In this document: one piece after another, positions 1-7,746 of the stretch
Layout of the letters: the number at the start of each line of letters is the position of its first letter
How positions within the stretch are numbered: the stretch's first letter is position 1
Assembly (NCBI GenBank): GCA_002712245.1
Contig: PASZ01000033.1
Location: 16,003 to 33,467 of the forward strand
DNA: 17,465 bases
Direction: 5' to 3'
Source: Fidelibacterota bacterium
GTDB taxonomy: Bacteria; Fidelibacterota; Marinisomatia; Marinisomatales; TCS55
The notes under the pieces: generated by a model
The model's database searches: none
What the model was told of the DNA's origin: nothing
What the model saw: only the letters and a program-made list of their open reading frames with translations
Program-made: the position numbers and the translations under genes

Positions 1-36
1 GATGTAATTTTATTTCCAGCAATGAAAAATGAATAA
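1..36 (+). CDS. lysS: Lysyl-tRNA synthetase, C-terminal end only (partial)
   Basis: The window opens inside a gene: reading from base 1 gives DVILFPAMKNE followed by a TAA stop. The string DVILFPAM is the familiar last segment of class II lysyl-tRNA synthetases (E. coli LysS ends in nearly the same way), part of the motif 3 region. The enzyme charges tRNA-Lys in the cytoplasm. Only 11 residues are visible, so the call rests on this short but distinctive tail; another class IIb synthetase is a less likely alternative. The stop lies 8 bases before the next start, which suggests co-transcription with the Lol genes. Confidence 0.7.
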   Translation, partial: DVILFPAMKNE

Positions 37-44
37 TAAATAAG

Positions 45-1238
45 TTGAATATTAGCTTTTACTTATCTTTAAGACATATACAATCAAAGCATAAAAGCGG
101 ATTTGTTAGGACGGCAAGCTTACTATCAATTCTAGGACTATCTATTGGAATCGCTGCTCTTTTGATAACCTTATTTATTTTAAATGGTTTTGAAAGAGTT
201 ATTTCTGAAAAAATTACTGAAATTGATGGCCATATTCGAATTAAGCATTTTCTAAATGAGCCATTAAATCCTTCGGAATACGAATTAGATAAAAAATTAT
301 TAGATAACAATAGTTTTTCACAAGGTATGTTTATTCAACGTCCAGCATTATTAAGAAAAGGTCAATTAGCAGAGGGTGTCATCATTGAAGGTATGAATAG
401 TGTAGATCTTAACTTTATAGATAAACTACTAGTCGAAGGATCTTCTGATTTGTCTCACAAAGAAGTTATAGTTGGTCAACGCTTAGCGGAATTATACAAA
501 ATAAAACTCAATGATAAGGTTACCCTATTTGATTTATCAACAATTTATAAAAACAGAAAAAGATTTATGCAATTTTCAGTCAAAGGAATTTTTAATTCAG
601 GGATGACAGAGTTTGATAAATCCTCTATTTATATTAAGATTGAAGATGCAAAAAATCTTTTCGAAATGGATGAACAAATATCTGGATACATTCTACGTTT
701 GAAAAATGTTAGTGACTTGGATAATATAAATAAATTAATTAATTCAAATATATCATACCCATTAATGTCAATGAGCTGGAAAGAAAAAAATAGAGCGCTT
801 TATAAATGGTTAAAAGTTCAACGTTGGCCCATCTTATTTATTTTTGGATTAATTACACTTGTAGCTATAGTAAACATCGTTTCTTCATTATTAATGATCA
901 TAATTGATAAAACAAAACAAATAGGGTTGCTTTCTGCAATTGGAATGCCCAGAAGAAAGATTAAAGAAATTTTTTTGATTAAAGGGTTAATTATTGGTTT
1001 TTTTGGCACTTCCATTGGGTCTTTAATTGCGGTTATTTTAGCATTTCTGCAAAACAATTATAAGATCATTGGAGTTCCTGAAGATATTTATTTTATGAAT
1101 TTCATTCCAATTGATATAGATTTTAAGCAAATATTAATGATTTCTTTTATTTCATTGATTGTTTCTTCTCTTGTATCGTATTGGCCTTCGAGTCGTTCAT
1201 CAAAAATACCGCCCTCTGAAGCATTAAAGTACGAATGA
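45..1238 (+). CDS. lolC: LolC/LolE-family lipoprotein-releasing permease (first copy)
   Basis: This is an inner-membrane permease of the FtsX/MacB type, 397 aa, close to E. coli LolC. With LolD it would extract lipoproteins from the inner membrane and pass them to a periplasmic carrier. One membrane helix lies near residues 24-48, a large periplasmic domain at about 50-258, then three helices near 262-288, 310-335 and 361-380. The cytoplasmic coupling segment DKTKQIGLLSAIGMPRRKIK (288-307) and the C-terminal PPSEALKYE match the LolC/E consensus. The start is TTG at 45: an in-frame stop at 30-32 leaves no ATG, and no Shine-Dalgarno is visible, so coupling to the preceding lysS stop is plausible. 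The stop overlaps the next gene by 4 bases (ATGA). LolC versus LolE assignment is uncertain. Confidence 0.88.
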   Translation: MNISFYLSLRHIQSKHKSGFVRTASLLSILGLSIGIAALLITLFILNGFERVISEKITEIDGHIRIKHFLNEPLNPSEYELDKKLLDNNSFSQGMFIQRPALLRKGQLAEGVIIEGMNSVDLNFIDKLLVEGSSDLSHKEVIVGQRLAELYKIKLNDKVTLFDLSTIYKNRKRFMQFSVKGIFNSGMTEFDKSSIYIKIEDAKNLFEMDEQISGYILRLKNVSDLDNINKLINSNISYPLMSMSWKEKNRALYKWLKVQRWPILFIFGLITLVAIVNIVSSLLMIIIDKTKQIGLLSAIGMPRRKIKEIFLIKGLIIGFFGTSIGSLIAVILAFLQNNYKIIGVPEDIYFMNFIPIDIDFKQILMISFISLIVSSLVSYWPSSRSSKIPPSEALKYE

Positions 1239-2422
1239 GTTTTTCTTCAATAATTGCTCGAAAGTTTATGTTCAGCCGCAAGGAAGTTGGCCCAAGCAGA
1301 TTTACTGGATATATTGCTATAATTGGTATTGCGATTGGCACGATGGCCATGGTTCTTTCTATATCAGTTTTAAATGGATTTGAATCAAGAATTATTGAAA
1401 AAATCATTGGATTTGAGGGAGATATTAAACTTAGTGGAAATATTGATTTTGAGAAAAAAATTGATAATTTAAACTCTATAGATCAGATTGATGATTACTT
1501 ATTATACAAGGAAAGAAAAGGATTAATTCTAGGTAAGGAGAATAGCACTAGAATGATTAATCTGAAATCTGTGGATATAAATAAATTAAGAGCATTCTAT
1601 GAAATTAATCTTAATGAAGTAATTGATTCAGATTTACCAATTGTAATCATTGGCAAAACTACTGCAAGTAGATTGAATTTAAAAACTGGCGATGAAATTA
1701 AATTAATGAGCCCACTTGATCAAAATCTTGTTTGGGGGCTACCGCGGCAAGTTAAATGTATCGTAGGTGGAATTTTTGATGTTCAAGTTCTTGATTTTAA
1801 TGATAGAGTAGCATTTATATCCTCAGAGGTTGGAAAAATACTTTTTACTAGAAAAAATAATTATGATGGAGTTGATATTAAAATAATTGAAGGTTCAGAT
1901 GCCAATAATGTGAAAAAAAGTATAGTTGAATTAATTCCTAACTCAAAAGTTGAAACCTGGAAGGAATTGCATGGTAAGTTATTTAGCGCCATGAAACTTG
2001 AAAGAATTGGTTCTTTAATTGTTTTGAGTCTTATTGTATTAGTAGGCTGCTTTAATCTTTCTACAACACTCATGTTGACCACAATCCAAAAAATTAAACA
2101 ATTTGGTATTTTGTCAGCGCTTGGAGCTACAAAAAAAATAATTAGAGATATTGTTATTCGGCAAGGTGTATTCACAGGTTCAATTGGAATTATTGTAGGT
2201 TTTATTGTTGGTTTTTCTGCAGTATTAATCCAAAATATATTTGGAGTAATAAAATTACCAGACGATATTTATTTTACATCTCATTTACCAATGATCATTT
2301 ATGTTTCAGATTTTCTAATAATTTCTTTAGTGGCATCAGGAATGGTTTTGCTATCATCGATCATTGCTGCAAGGCGAACAGACTTAATTTCAACTTCAAA
2401 TTCAATTGTACTTGAAAAATGA
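1235..2422 (+). CDS. lolE: LolC/LolE-family lipoprotein-releasing permease (second copy)
   Basis: A second permease of the same family, 395 aa, with the same four-helix plan: helices near residues 24-48, 258-284, 306-332 and 358-378, and a periplasmic domain between the first two. The coupling segment KIKQFGILSALGATKKIIRD (286-305) parallels the first copy, and both carry a P-[ED]-D-I-Y-F stretch before the last helix, so they look like ancient tandem duplicates forming a heterodimer. This copy lacks the usual P-x-E-A-L-R-Y-E ending and instead ends in SNSIVLEK. It begins with an ATG that overlaps the previous stop and ends overlapping lolD in the same ATGA fashion, implying strict translational coupling. 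The lolE name is by position only. Confidence 0.85.
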   Translation: MSFSSIIARKFMFSRKEVGPSRFTGYIAIIGIAIGTMAMVLSISVLNGFESRIIEKIIGFEGDIKLSGNIDFEKKIDNLNSIDQIDDYLLYKERKGLILGKENSTRMINLKSVDINKLRAFYEINLNEVIDSDLPIVIIGKTTASRLNLKTGDEIKLMSPLDQNLVWGLPRQVKCIVGGIFDVQVLDFNDRVAFISSEVGKILFTRKNNYDGVDIKIIEGSDANNVKKSIVELIPNSKVETWKELHGKLFSAMKLERIGSLIVLSLIVLVGCFNLSTTLMLTTIQKIKQFGILSALGATKKIIRDIVIRQGVFTGSIGIIVGFIVGFSAVLIQNIFGVIKLPDDIYFTSHLPMIIYVSDFLIISLVASGMVLLSSIIAARRTDLISTSNSIVLEK

Positions 2423-3093
2423 TATTAACGGCAAAAAATTTGACAAAATCCTTTTCAAGCAGTGAAGGTAAATTTTATGTTTTTAAAAATCTCTCAATAA
2501 AAATTGACAAATCCGATTTAATCACTATCATGGGTCCGAGTGGCTCAGGAAAATCTACCCTATTAAATATTTTAGGAACCTTGGATACATTTGATGATGG
2601 GTCAATCGTATTTGACCAAAAAAATATCTCAGATTTAAATAAAGATCAAATATCTAAAATTAGAAATAAGCATATAGGGTTTGTTTTTCAATATCATCAT
2701 TTAATTCCTGAATTCAACGCAATAGAAAATGTTCTTATTCCTCAACAAATTTTTGGCAAAAAAATTAATGAGCCCTACGCTAAAGAACTGCTTGACTATC
2801 TAGGTCTTTCTCATCGCATAAAACACTACCCTGCCCAGCTATCTGGAGGTGAGAAGTCAAGAGTTTCGATAGCTCGCTCTTTAATAAATAAGCCTGCTTT
2901 AATTTTCGCAGATGAACCAACTGGAAATTTAGATATCGAAAATGCTAAAAATTTGGTTCGTCTTTTTAAAAAAATAAATAATGATTTCGAGCAATCATTT
3001 GTTATTGCTACACATGATCCTCAGATTGCATCAGCAGGTAAAATAAAATACTTCTTGAATGAAGGTATTCTATCAATTTCAGATCATGTTTGA
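2419..3093 (+). CDS. lolD: LolD-type ABC transporter ATPase
   Basis: This is the cytoplasmic ATPase of the lipoprotein exporter, 224 aa, about the usual LolD length. Walker A is GPSGSGKST (39-47), the Q-loop is Gln91, the signature is LSGGE (141-145), Walker B is LIFADE (161-166), a D-loop LD follows at 171-172, and the switch His is H199. The signature continues KSR where most LolD proteins have RQR, a mild variant. All catalytic residues are present. The gene is coupled to the second permease by an ATGA overlap, so the operon would give one ATPase serving two different permeases as LolC-LolE-LolD2. A MacB-like macrolide exporter ATPase is the main alternative, but the LolC/E partners make LolD the better call. 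Confidence 0.9.
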   Translation: MILTAKNLTKSFSSSEGKFYVFKNLSIKIDKSDLITIMGPSGSGKSTLLNILGTLDTFDDGSIVFDQKNISDLNKDQISKIRNKHIGFVFQYHHLIPEFNAIENVLIPQQIFGKKINEPYAKELLDYLGLSHRIKHYPAQLSGGEKSRVSIARSLINKPALIFADEPTGNLDIENAKNLVRLFKKINNDFEQSFVIATHDPQIASAGKIKYFLNEGILSISDHV

Positions 3094-3126
3094 AGTTATT
3101 TAAGCTCTTATTAACTTTGAGCTAGA

Positions 3127-5592
3127 ATGAAAGAAAATTTTTCCAAACGTGTACAGCATATTATAAAATATGCTAAAGAAGAAGCTATTCGTTTAGGTCA
3201 TAGTTATGTTGGTTCAGAACATCTACTCTTAGGTTTATTAAGAGACAACACAGGGCTTAGTGCTAAAATTTTTGATATTTATGATTGCGATATCAAAGAT
3301 GTTCAATCAATGATTGAAGATTTAATTAAAACATTAGGCAATACAATGACACTTGGTCATTTACCCTTAACTCGTCGAGCTGAAAGAATTTTAAGAAATG
3401 CTTTTAATGAAGCTGCTGCACTTGGAACAGGTATAGCTGATGATGAGCATTTACTTCTAGCTATTCTAAAAGAAAGTGAAGGCATAGCAAGGGAGGTTCT
3501 AAACTCGCATAATTTAGATTATGAAAGCGTTCTAGATTTAATTAATAATGAACCAGAAAGCGACCCAATTGATCTAAAAGAGCCTAAAATATCTAAATCC
3601 TCAAAATCTAAGACTCCAGCGCTAGATCATTTTTCAAGGGATATAACTGAATTAGCACGACAAAAGAAGTTAGATCCTGTAATTGGAAGAGAAGAAGAGA
3701 TTCAAAGAGTTGCTCAAATATTATCTAGAAGAAAGAAAAATAACCCTGTATTGATTGGTGAGCCAGGTGTAGGAAAAACAGCAATTATTGAAGGATTGGG
3801 GCAAAAAATTATCGATAAAAATGTTCCCAGAACTCTTCATAATAAGCGAATTTTATCTTTAGATCTTGCTGGGCTAGTTGCTGGAACAAAATACAGAGGT
3901 CAATTTGAAGAACGCATGAAGACCATTATGCTTGAACTAGAAAAAACGGAAAATCTTATTTTATTTATTGATGAACTTCATACAATTGTTGGAGCTGGTG
4001 GCGCATCAGGGTCCTTGGATGCATCAAATATGTTTAAACCTGCTCTAGCAAGGGGAGATATTCACTGTATTGGGGCCACAACACTAGATGAATATAGAAA
4101 ACATGTAGAAAAGGATGGTGCGCTTGAAAGACGTTTTCAAAAAATAAATATTTCACCCCCCACGCCTGCTGAATCAATTGAAATTTTAAAAGGTTTACAA
4201 TCAAATTATGAAAAACATCATAATGTATCCTATTCTGAAGAAGCTATTAAAGCATGTGTCTATTTTTCTGATAGATATATAACTGATAAATTTCTTCCAG
4301 ACAAAGCGATTGATGTTATGGATGAGGCAGGTTCAAGGGCCCATATTCTTAATATTAAAGTCCCTCAAAACATTATTGATCTAGAAATTGAGATTGATAA
4401 AGTCAGAAATAAGAAAAACTCTGTTGTTATGGAACAAAAATTTGAGGATGCTGCTAATTTGAGAGATAAAGAACAGAAATTATTGAATAAGCTTAATAAA
4501 ATTCAAAAAAAATGGAAATCCAAAGAAGAGTTAAATCCTTCAATTATATCAGAAGATAATATTGCAGACGTTGTATCAACCATGACAAGAATACCTGTCA
4601 GGAGGGTTGCTGAAACAGAAGGGCAAAAACTCTTAAAGATGAATGAAGAACTAGCTGAAAAAATAATAGGCCAAAATCATGCAATTAAATCCCTAACTAA
4701 GGCTATTCAAAGATCAAGGGCAGGTTTAAAAAGGGAAGGGCGACCTATTGGAGTCTATTTATTTCTTGGTCCTACAGGTGTTGGAAAAACAGAAACAGTT
4801 AAAGTTTTAGCGAATTATTTATTTAGCAGAAGCGACTCTTTAATTAAATTAGATATGAGTGAGTACGGCGAACGTTTTGCAATGTCAAGATTAATTGGTG
4901 CCCAACCAGGGTATGTAGGCTACGAGGAAGGTGGGGAGCTAACAGAAAAAGTTCGGAGAAATCCCTATTCAGTAGTTTTATTTGATGAAATTGAGAAAGC
5001 GCATCCAGATGTATTTAACCTCCTTCTACAGCTATTTGATGAAGGCGTAATTACCGATAGCTACGGAAGAAAAATAGATTTTCAAAACACAATCATGATT
5101 CTAACATCAAATATTGGAACAAAAGAAATTCAAAATGCTTCTAGCTTTGGATTTAATGATCCATCTGAAGATGTTGACAATAATAAGATAAAAAATAAAA
5201 TTTTGGATAAAGTCAAAAATACTTTCAATCCCGAATTCATAAATAGACTTGATGAAACAATATTATTTAATATTTTAAATAAAGAAGATGTAGTTAAAAT
5301 TATTGATTTACAATTAGCTGATCTTCATTATAATCTAACTAAAATTGGCCTTTCAGTTTCAATTCCAAAAAAAGCTAAACTTTTTTTGGCAAAAGAAGGA
5401 TTTAGCTCTGAATATGGCGCAAGACATTTAAGAAGGACAATCCAGAGTTTAATCGAAGACCCTTTATCAGAGCTCTTACTTTCAAAAACTTTTGATAAGT
5501 GTAGTCGTATCAAAATTGATGTAAAATCTGGCAGTTTTGAGTTTTTACCAATTCCTCAAAAAAAACCAAAAAAATCTGAAAAATCCTCCTAA
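3127..5592 (+). CDS. clpC: ATP-dependent Clp protease unfoldase ClpC
   Basis: This AAA+ unfoldase feeds substrates to ClpP. It has 821 aa, like B. subtilis ClpC (about 810). The N-terminal double Clp repeat spans 1-143. The first ATPase module has Walker A GEPGVGKT (211-218), Walker B LILFIDE (277-283) and arginine-finger region LERRF. A UVR-containing middle domain lies at about 415-465, which separates ClpC from ClpB and ClpA. The second module has GPTGVGKT (548-555), VVLFDE (616-621) and sensor 2 GARHLRR (764-770). The ClpP-docking loop carries FGF at 674-676, where the usual motif is [ILV]-G-[FL]. A Lys/Ser-rich tail ends the protein. The start ATG at 3127 follows an in-frame stop at 3118-3120. 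It is 33 bases after lolD with no clear Shine-Dalgarno. No ctsR, mcsA or mcsB is adjacent. Confidence 0.96.
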   Translation: MKENFSKRVQHIIKYAKEEAIRLGHSYVGSEHLLLGLLRDNTGLSAKIFDIYDCDIKDVQSMIEDLIKTLGNTMTLGHLPLTRRAERILRNAFNEAAALGTGIADDEHLLLAILKESEGIAREVLNSHNLDYESVLDLINNEPESDPIDLKEPKISKSSKSKTPALDHFSRDITELARQKKLDPVIGREEEIQRVAQILSRRKKNNPVLIGEPGVGKTAIIEGLGQKIIDKNVPRTLHNKRILSLDLAGLVAGTKYRGQFEERMKTIMLELEKTENLILFIDELHTIVGAGGASGSLDASNMFKPALARGDIHCIGATTLDEYRKHVEKDGALERRFQKINISPPTPAESIEILKGLQSNYEKHHNVSYSEEAIKACVYFSDRYITDKFLPDKAIDVMDEAGSRAHILNIKVPQNIIDLEIEIDKVRNKKNSVVMEQKFEDAANLRDKEQKLLNKLNKIQKKWKSKEELNPSIISEDNIADVVSTMTRIPVRRVAETEGQKLLKMNEELAEKIIGQNHAIKSLTKAIQRSRAGLKREGRPIGVYLFLGPTGVGKTETVKVLANYLFSRSDSLIKLDMSEYGERFAMSRLIGAQPGYVGYEEGGELTEKVRRNPYSVVLFDEIEKAHPDVFNLLLQLFDEGVITDSYGRKIDFQNTIMILTSNIGTKEIQNASSFGFNDPSEDVDNNKIKNKILDKVKNTFNPEFINRLDETILFNILNKEDVVKIIDLQLADLHYNLTKIGLSVSIPKKAKLFLAKEGFSSEYGARHLRRTIQSLIEDPLSELLLSKTFDKCSRIKIDVKSGSFEFLPIPQKKPKKSEKSS

Positions 5593-5601
5593 TTTTTGCA
5601 A

Positions 5602-5671
5602 ATAAGTATGTCATTATAGCATACTATTACATATACTTATGCCAAAATGATTTATTAGGTAATTTGGCATA
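5602..5671 (+). promoter_or_regulatory. Cluster of nested inverted repeats upstream of dnaK (candidate operator)
   Basis: Three perfect inverted repeats lie in this stretch. ATAAGTAT (5602-5609) pairs with ATACTTAT (5633-5640). AGTATG (5605-5610) pairs with CATACT (5620-5625). TATGCCAAA (5638-5646) pairs with TTTGGCATA (5663-5671) across 16 bases. The right arm of the last one covers the -35 box of the proposed dnaK promoter, where a repressor could block polymerase. None matches the CIRCE element. No T-run follows, so a terminator for clpC is less likely. The function is inferred; only the repeats are seen. Confidence 0.45.
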
Positions 5672-5692
5672 TTTATTGCACCATACTAACAT
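5664..5692 (+). promoter_or_regulatory. Candidate sigma70-type promoter of dnaK
   Basis: TTGGCA (5664-5669) matches the -35 consensus at 5 of 6 positions. After an exact 17-base spacer comes TAACAT (5687-5692), matching the -10 consensus at 4 of 6. Transcription would begin near 5699, giving a leader of about 25 bases with the ribosome site in it. The -35 box overlaps one arm of an inverted repeat. A heat-shock sigma32 promoter (CTTGAA with a C-rich -10) is not visible. Confidence 0.4.
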
Positions 5693-5712
5693 ATAGGCAG
5701 TTTTTAAATTTT

Positions 5713-5717
5713 AGGAG
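5713..5717 (+). promoter_or_regulatory. Strong Shine-Dalgarno site of dnaK
   Basis: AGGAG ends 7 bases before the dnaK ATG. This is one of only two clear Shine-Dalgarno sequences in the window; the other precedes efp. Both are followed by the same GAAATAAAATGG context. It supports the ATG at 5725 as the start. Confidence 0.75.
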
Positions 5718-5724
5718 AAATAAA

Positions 5725-7635
5725 ATGGGAAAGATTATTGGTATTGATTTAGGTACAACTAATTCATGCGTTGCTGTTCTTGAAGGGGGAGAGCCATCAG
5801 TCATCAGTAGCTCTGAAGGTGGAAGAACAACTCCATCTGTAGTTGCGTTCACTAAAGAAGATGATCGATTAGTTGGGCAACCAGCAAAACGTCAAGCTGT
5901 TACAAATCCACAAAATACTATTTTTTCAATAAAAAGATTTATGGGTAGAATGTTCAAGGAAGTTAATTCTGAAATAAAAGATGTTCCCTATAAAGTTGTC
6001 AAAGGAAAAGCAGATTCAGTCGAAGTAAAAATTTCTGATAAAACATACACACCTCCTGAAATAAGCGCAATGGTATTGCAAAAATTAAAACAAACTGCTG
6101 AAGAGCATCTTGGTAGCGAGGTTACAGATGCAGTAATCACAGTTCCAGCATATTTTAATGATTCACAGCGCCAAGCAACAAAAGATGCTGGTAAAATTGC
6201 AGGATTAAATGTACGTAGAATTATTAATGAACCTACAGCTGCATCTCTCGCTTATGGATTGGATAAGAAAAAAGAGGAAACTGTAGCAGTATTTGATTTA
6301 GGTGGTGGCACATTCGACATATCTATCCTTGAGCTTGGTGATGGTGTTTTTGAAGTTAAGTCAACAAATGGAGATACGCATCTTGGTGGTGATGATTTTG
6401 ATCAAAAGGTTATAAACTGGATTGCTGATGAATTTAAATCTAGCGATGGAATTGATTTAACAAAAGATCCGATGGCACTCCAAAGATTAAGAGAGGCTGC
6501 TGAAGGAGCTAAAAAAGAACTTTCAAGCTCTAAACAGACTGAAATTAATCTGCCTTTTGTCACTGCGGATTCATCAGGACCTAAGCATTTAAATATGACT
6601 CTATCACGCGCTAAATTTGAAGAACTTGTTTCAGATTTAGTTGACAGAACAGTTGATCCTTGTAAGAAAGCATTAAAAGACGCAAACCTATCGACCTCAG
6701 ACATTCATGAAGTTATTTTAGTTGGCGGATCTACAAGGATACCAAAAATTCAAGAAAAAGTAAAAGAAATTTTTGGAAAAGAGTTAAATCATAGTGTGAA
6801 TCCTGATGAGGTCGTGGCGCTTGGTGCAGCAATTCAAGGTGGTGTTTTAGCTGGTGATGTAGACGACATCCTCCTGTTAGATGTTACCCCGCTTTCCTTA
6901 GGCATTGAAACCCTTGGGAGCGTAGCAACAAAATTAATCGAAAGAAATACAACAATTCCAACAAAGAAATCCCAAGTTTTTTCAACTGCAGCAGATAATC
7001 AAACTACTGTAGAAATTCACGTTCTCCAGGGAGAGCGAGAGATGGCTGTGGATAATAAAACGATTGGAAGATTTCATTTAGATGGAATTCCACCAGCCCC
7101 AAGAGGCATTCCTAAAGTAGAGGTTACCTTTGATATTGATGCAAATGGCATTTTAAATGTTGGTGCAAAAGATAAAGCTACTGGTAAAGAGCAAAGTATT
7201 CGCATTGAAGCCTCAAGTGGACTTTCTGATTCGGAAGTTGAAAAAATGGTCAATGATGCTAAAAAACATGAATCTGAAGATAAAGAAAAGAGGGAGTTAA
7301 TTGATATTCAAAATCAATCAGAACAATTAATCTATCAAACTGAAAAGAATCTTGATGAATATAAAGATAAATTAGATGATTCAGAGAAAAAATCACTGCA
7401 AGAAGCTATGGATAAATTGAAAGCTGCTAAAGATGGTGAAGATTTTGAAAATCTTAAATCTAGCTTAGATGAATTAAATAATGCCTGGAATGCTGTTGCA
7501 TCCAAAATGTATGATTCTGCCAAAGAAGCTGGTTCTGCTCAAGCTGATGAAGGTAGCTCATCTAAGAAAAAGGGTAAAAATAAGAAAAAGGATGATGCAG
7601 AAATAGAAGATGCCGATTTTGAAGTTGTAGATTGA
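5725..7635 (+). CDS. dnaK: Hsp70 chaperone DnaK
   Basis: This is the ATP-dependent cytoplasmic chaperone that binds exposed hydrophobic segments of client proteins together with DnaJ and GrpE. It has 636 aa, against 638 in E. coli. The N-terminal phosphate loop GIDLGTTNS is at 6-14, [11 protein letters not shown] and DLGGGTFD follow in the ATPase domain, and the interdomain linker with LLLDVTPL lies near 383-390. A substrate-binding domain and helical lid follow. The tail has a Lys-rich disordered stretch and ends DADFEVVD, close to the usual EEVD-like bacterial end. The start has a strong Shine-Dalgarno. The gene appears to be a single transcription unit with its own promoter and a terminator directly downstream; dnaJ, grpE and hrcA are not in the window. 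Confidence 0.98.
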   Translation: MGKIIGIDLGTTNSCVAVLEGGEPSVISSSEGGRTTPSVVAFTKEDDRLVGQPAKRQAVTNPQNTIFSIKRFMGRMFKEVNSEIKDVPYKVVKGKADSVEVKISDKTYTPPEISAMVLQKLKQTAEEHLGSEVTDAVITVPAYFNDSQRQATKDAGKIAGLNVRRIINEPTAASLAYGLDKKKEETVAVFDLGGGTFDISILELGDGVFEVKSTNGDTHLGGDDFDQKVINWIADEFKSSDGIDLTKDPMALQRLREAAEGAKKELSSSKQTEINLPFVTADSSGPKHLNMTLSRAKFEELVSDLVDRTVDPCKKALKDANLSTSDIHEVILVGGSTRIPKIQEKVKEIFGKELNHSVNPDEVVALGAAIQGGVLAGDVDDILLLDVTPLSLGIETLGSVATKLIERNTTIPTKKSQVFSTAADNQTTVEIHVLQGEREMAVDNKTIGRFHLDGIPPAPRGIPKVEVTFDIDANGILNVGAKDKATGKEQSIRIEASSGLSDSEVEKMVNDAKKHESEDKEKRELIDIQNQSEQLIYQTEKNLDEYKDKLDDSEKKSLQEAMDKLKAAKDGEDFENLKSSLDELNNAWNAVASKMYDSAKEAGSAQADEGSSSKKKGKNKKKDDAEIEDADFEVVD

Positions 7636-7655
7636 CCTTAAATCATTTCATCATT

Positions 7656-7690
7656 AAAAAAAAGCACACTTTTTAAGTGTGCTTTTTTTG
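7656..7690 (+). terminator. Rho-independent terminator after dnaK
   Basis: GCACACTT (7664-7671) pairs perfectly with AAGTGTGC (7675-7682) across a TTT loop, and the stem is flanked by an A-run before it and seven T after it (7683-7689). The A/T tracts extend the pairing. It lies 20 bases past the dnaK stop. It is the only strong intrinsic terminator in the window and separates dnaK from the tamB unit. Confidence 0.93.
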
Positions 7691-7695
7691 TTTAT

Positions 7696-7724
7696 GGAAC
7701 TCAAGAGACGTAATTTCATACTAA
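7696..7724 (+). promoter_or_regulatory. Candidate promoter of tamB, resembling ECF sigma-E type
   Basis: GGAACT (7696-7701) followed after 17 bases by TACTAA (7719-7724) resembles the E. coli sigma-E pattern (GGAACTT, about 16 bases, TCTAA-like). This fits an envelope-biogenesis operon placed just after a terminator, where a new promoter is needed. No sigma70 -35 box is evident at the matching distance. The match is short and sigma specificity in this lineage is unknown, so the call is tentative. Confidence 0.3.
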
Positions 7725-7746
7725 TGTGTAAAGCTTCAATTATAAA

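Noticed and set aside
1861..2175. Reverse-strand open frame of 104 codons inside the second Lol permease
   Set aside because: It lies wholly inside a well-supported gene and shows no family motif. Similar antisense frames at 59-310, 818-1057, 1147-1407, 5328-5513, 6402-6704, 7335-7523, 8991-9233, 10269-10451 and 16108-16359 are also shadows.
5638..5671. Inverted repeat as intrinsic terminator of clpC
   Set aside because: The 9-bp arms are separated by a 16-base loop and are not followed by a T-run; an operator role over the -35 box fits better.
5593..5724. CIRCE (HrcA) or CtsR operator before dnaK
   Set aside because: Neither TTAGCACTC-N9-GAGTGCTAA nor the CtsR heptad repeat is present.
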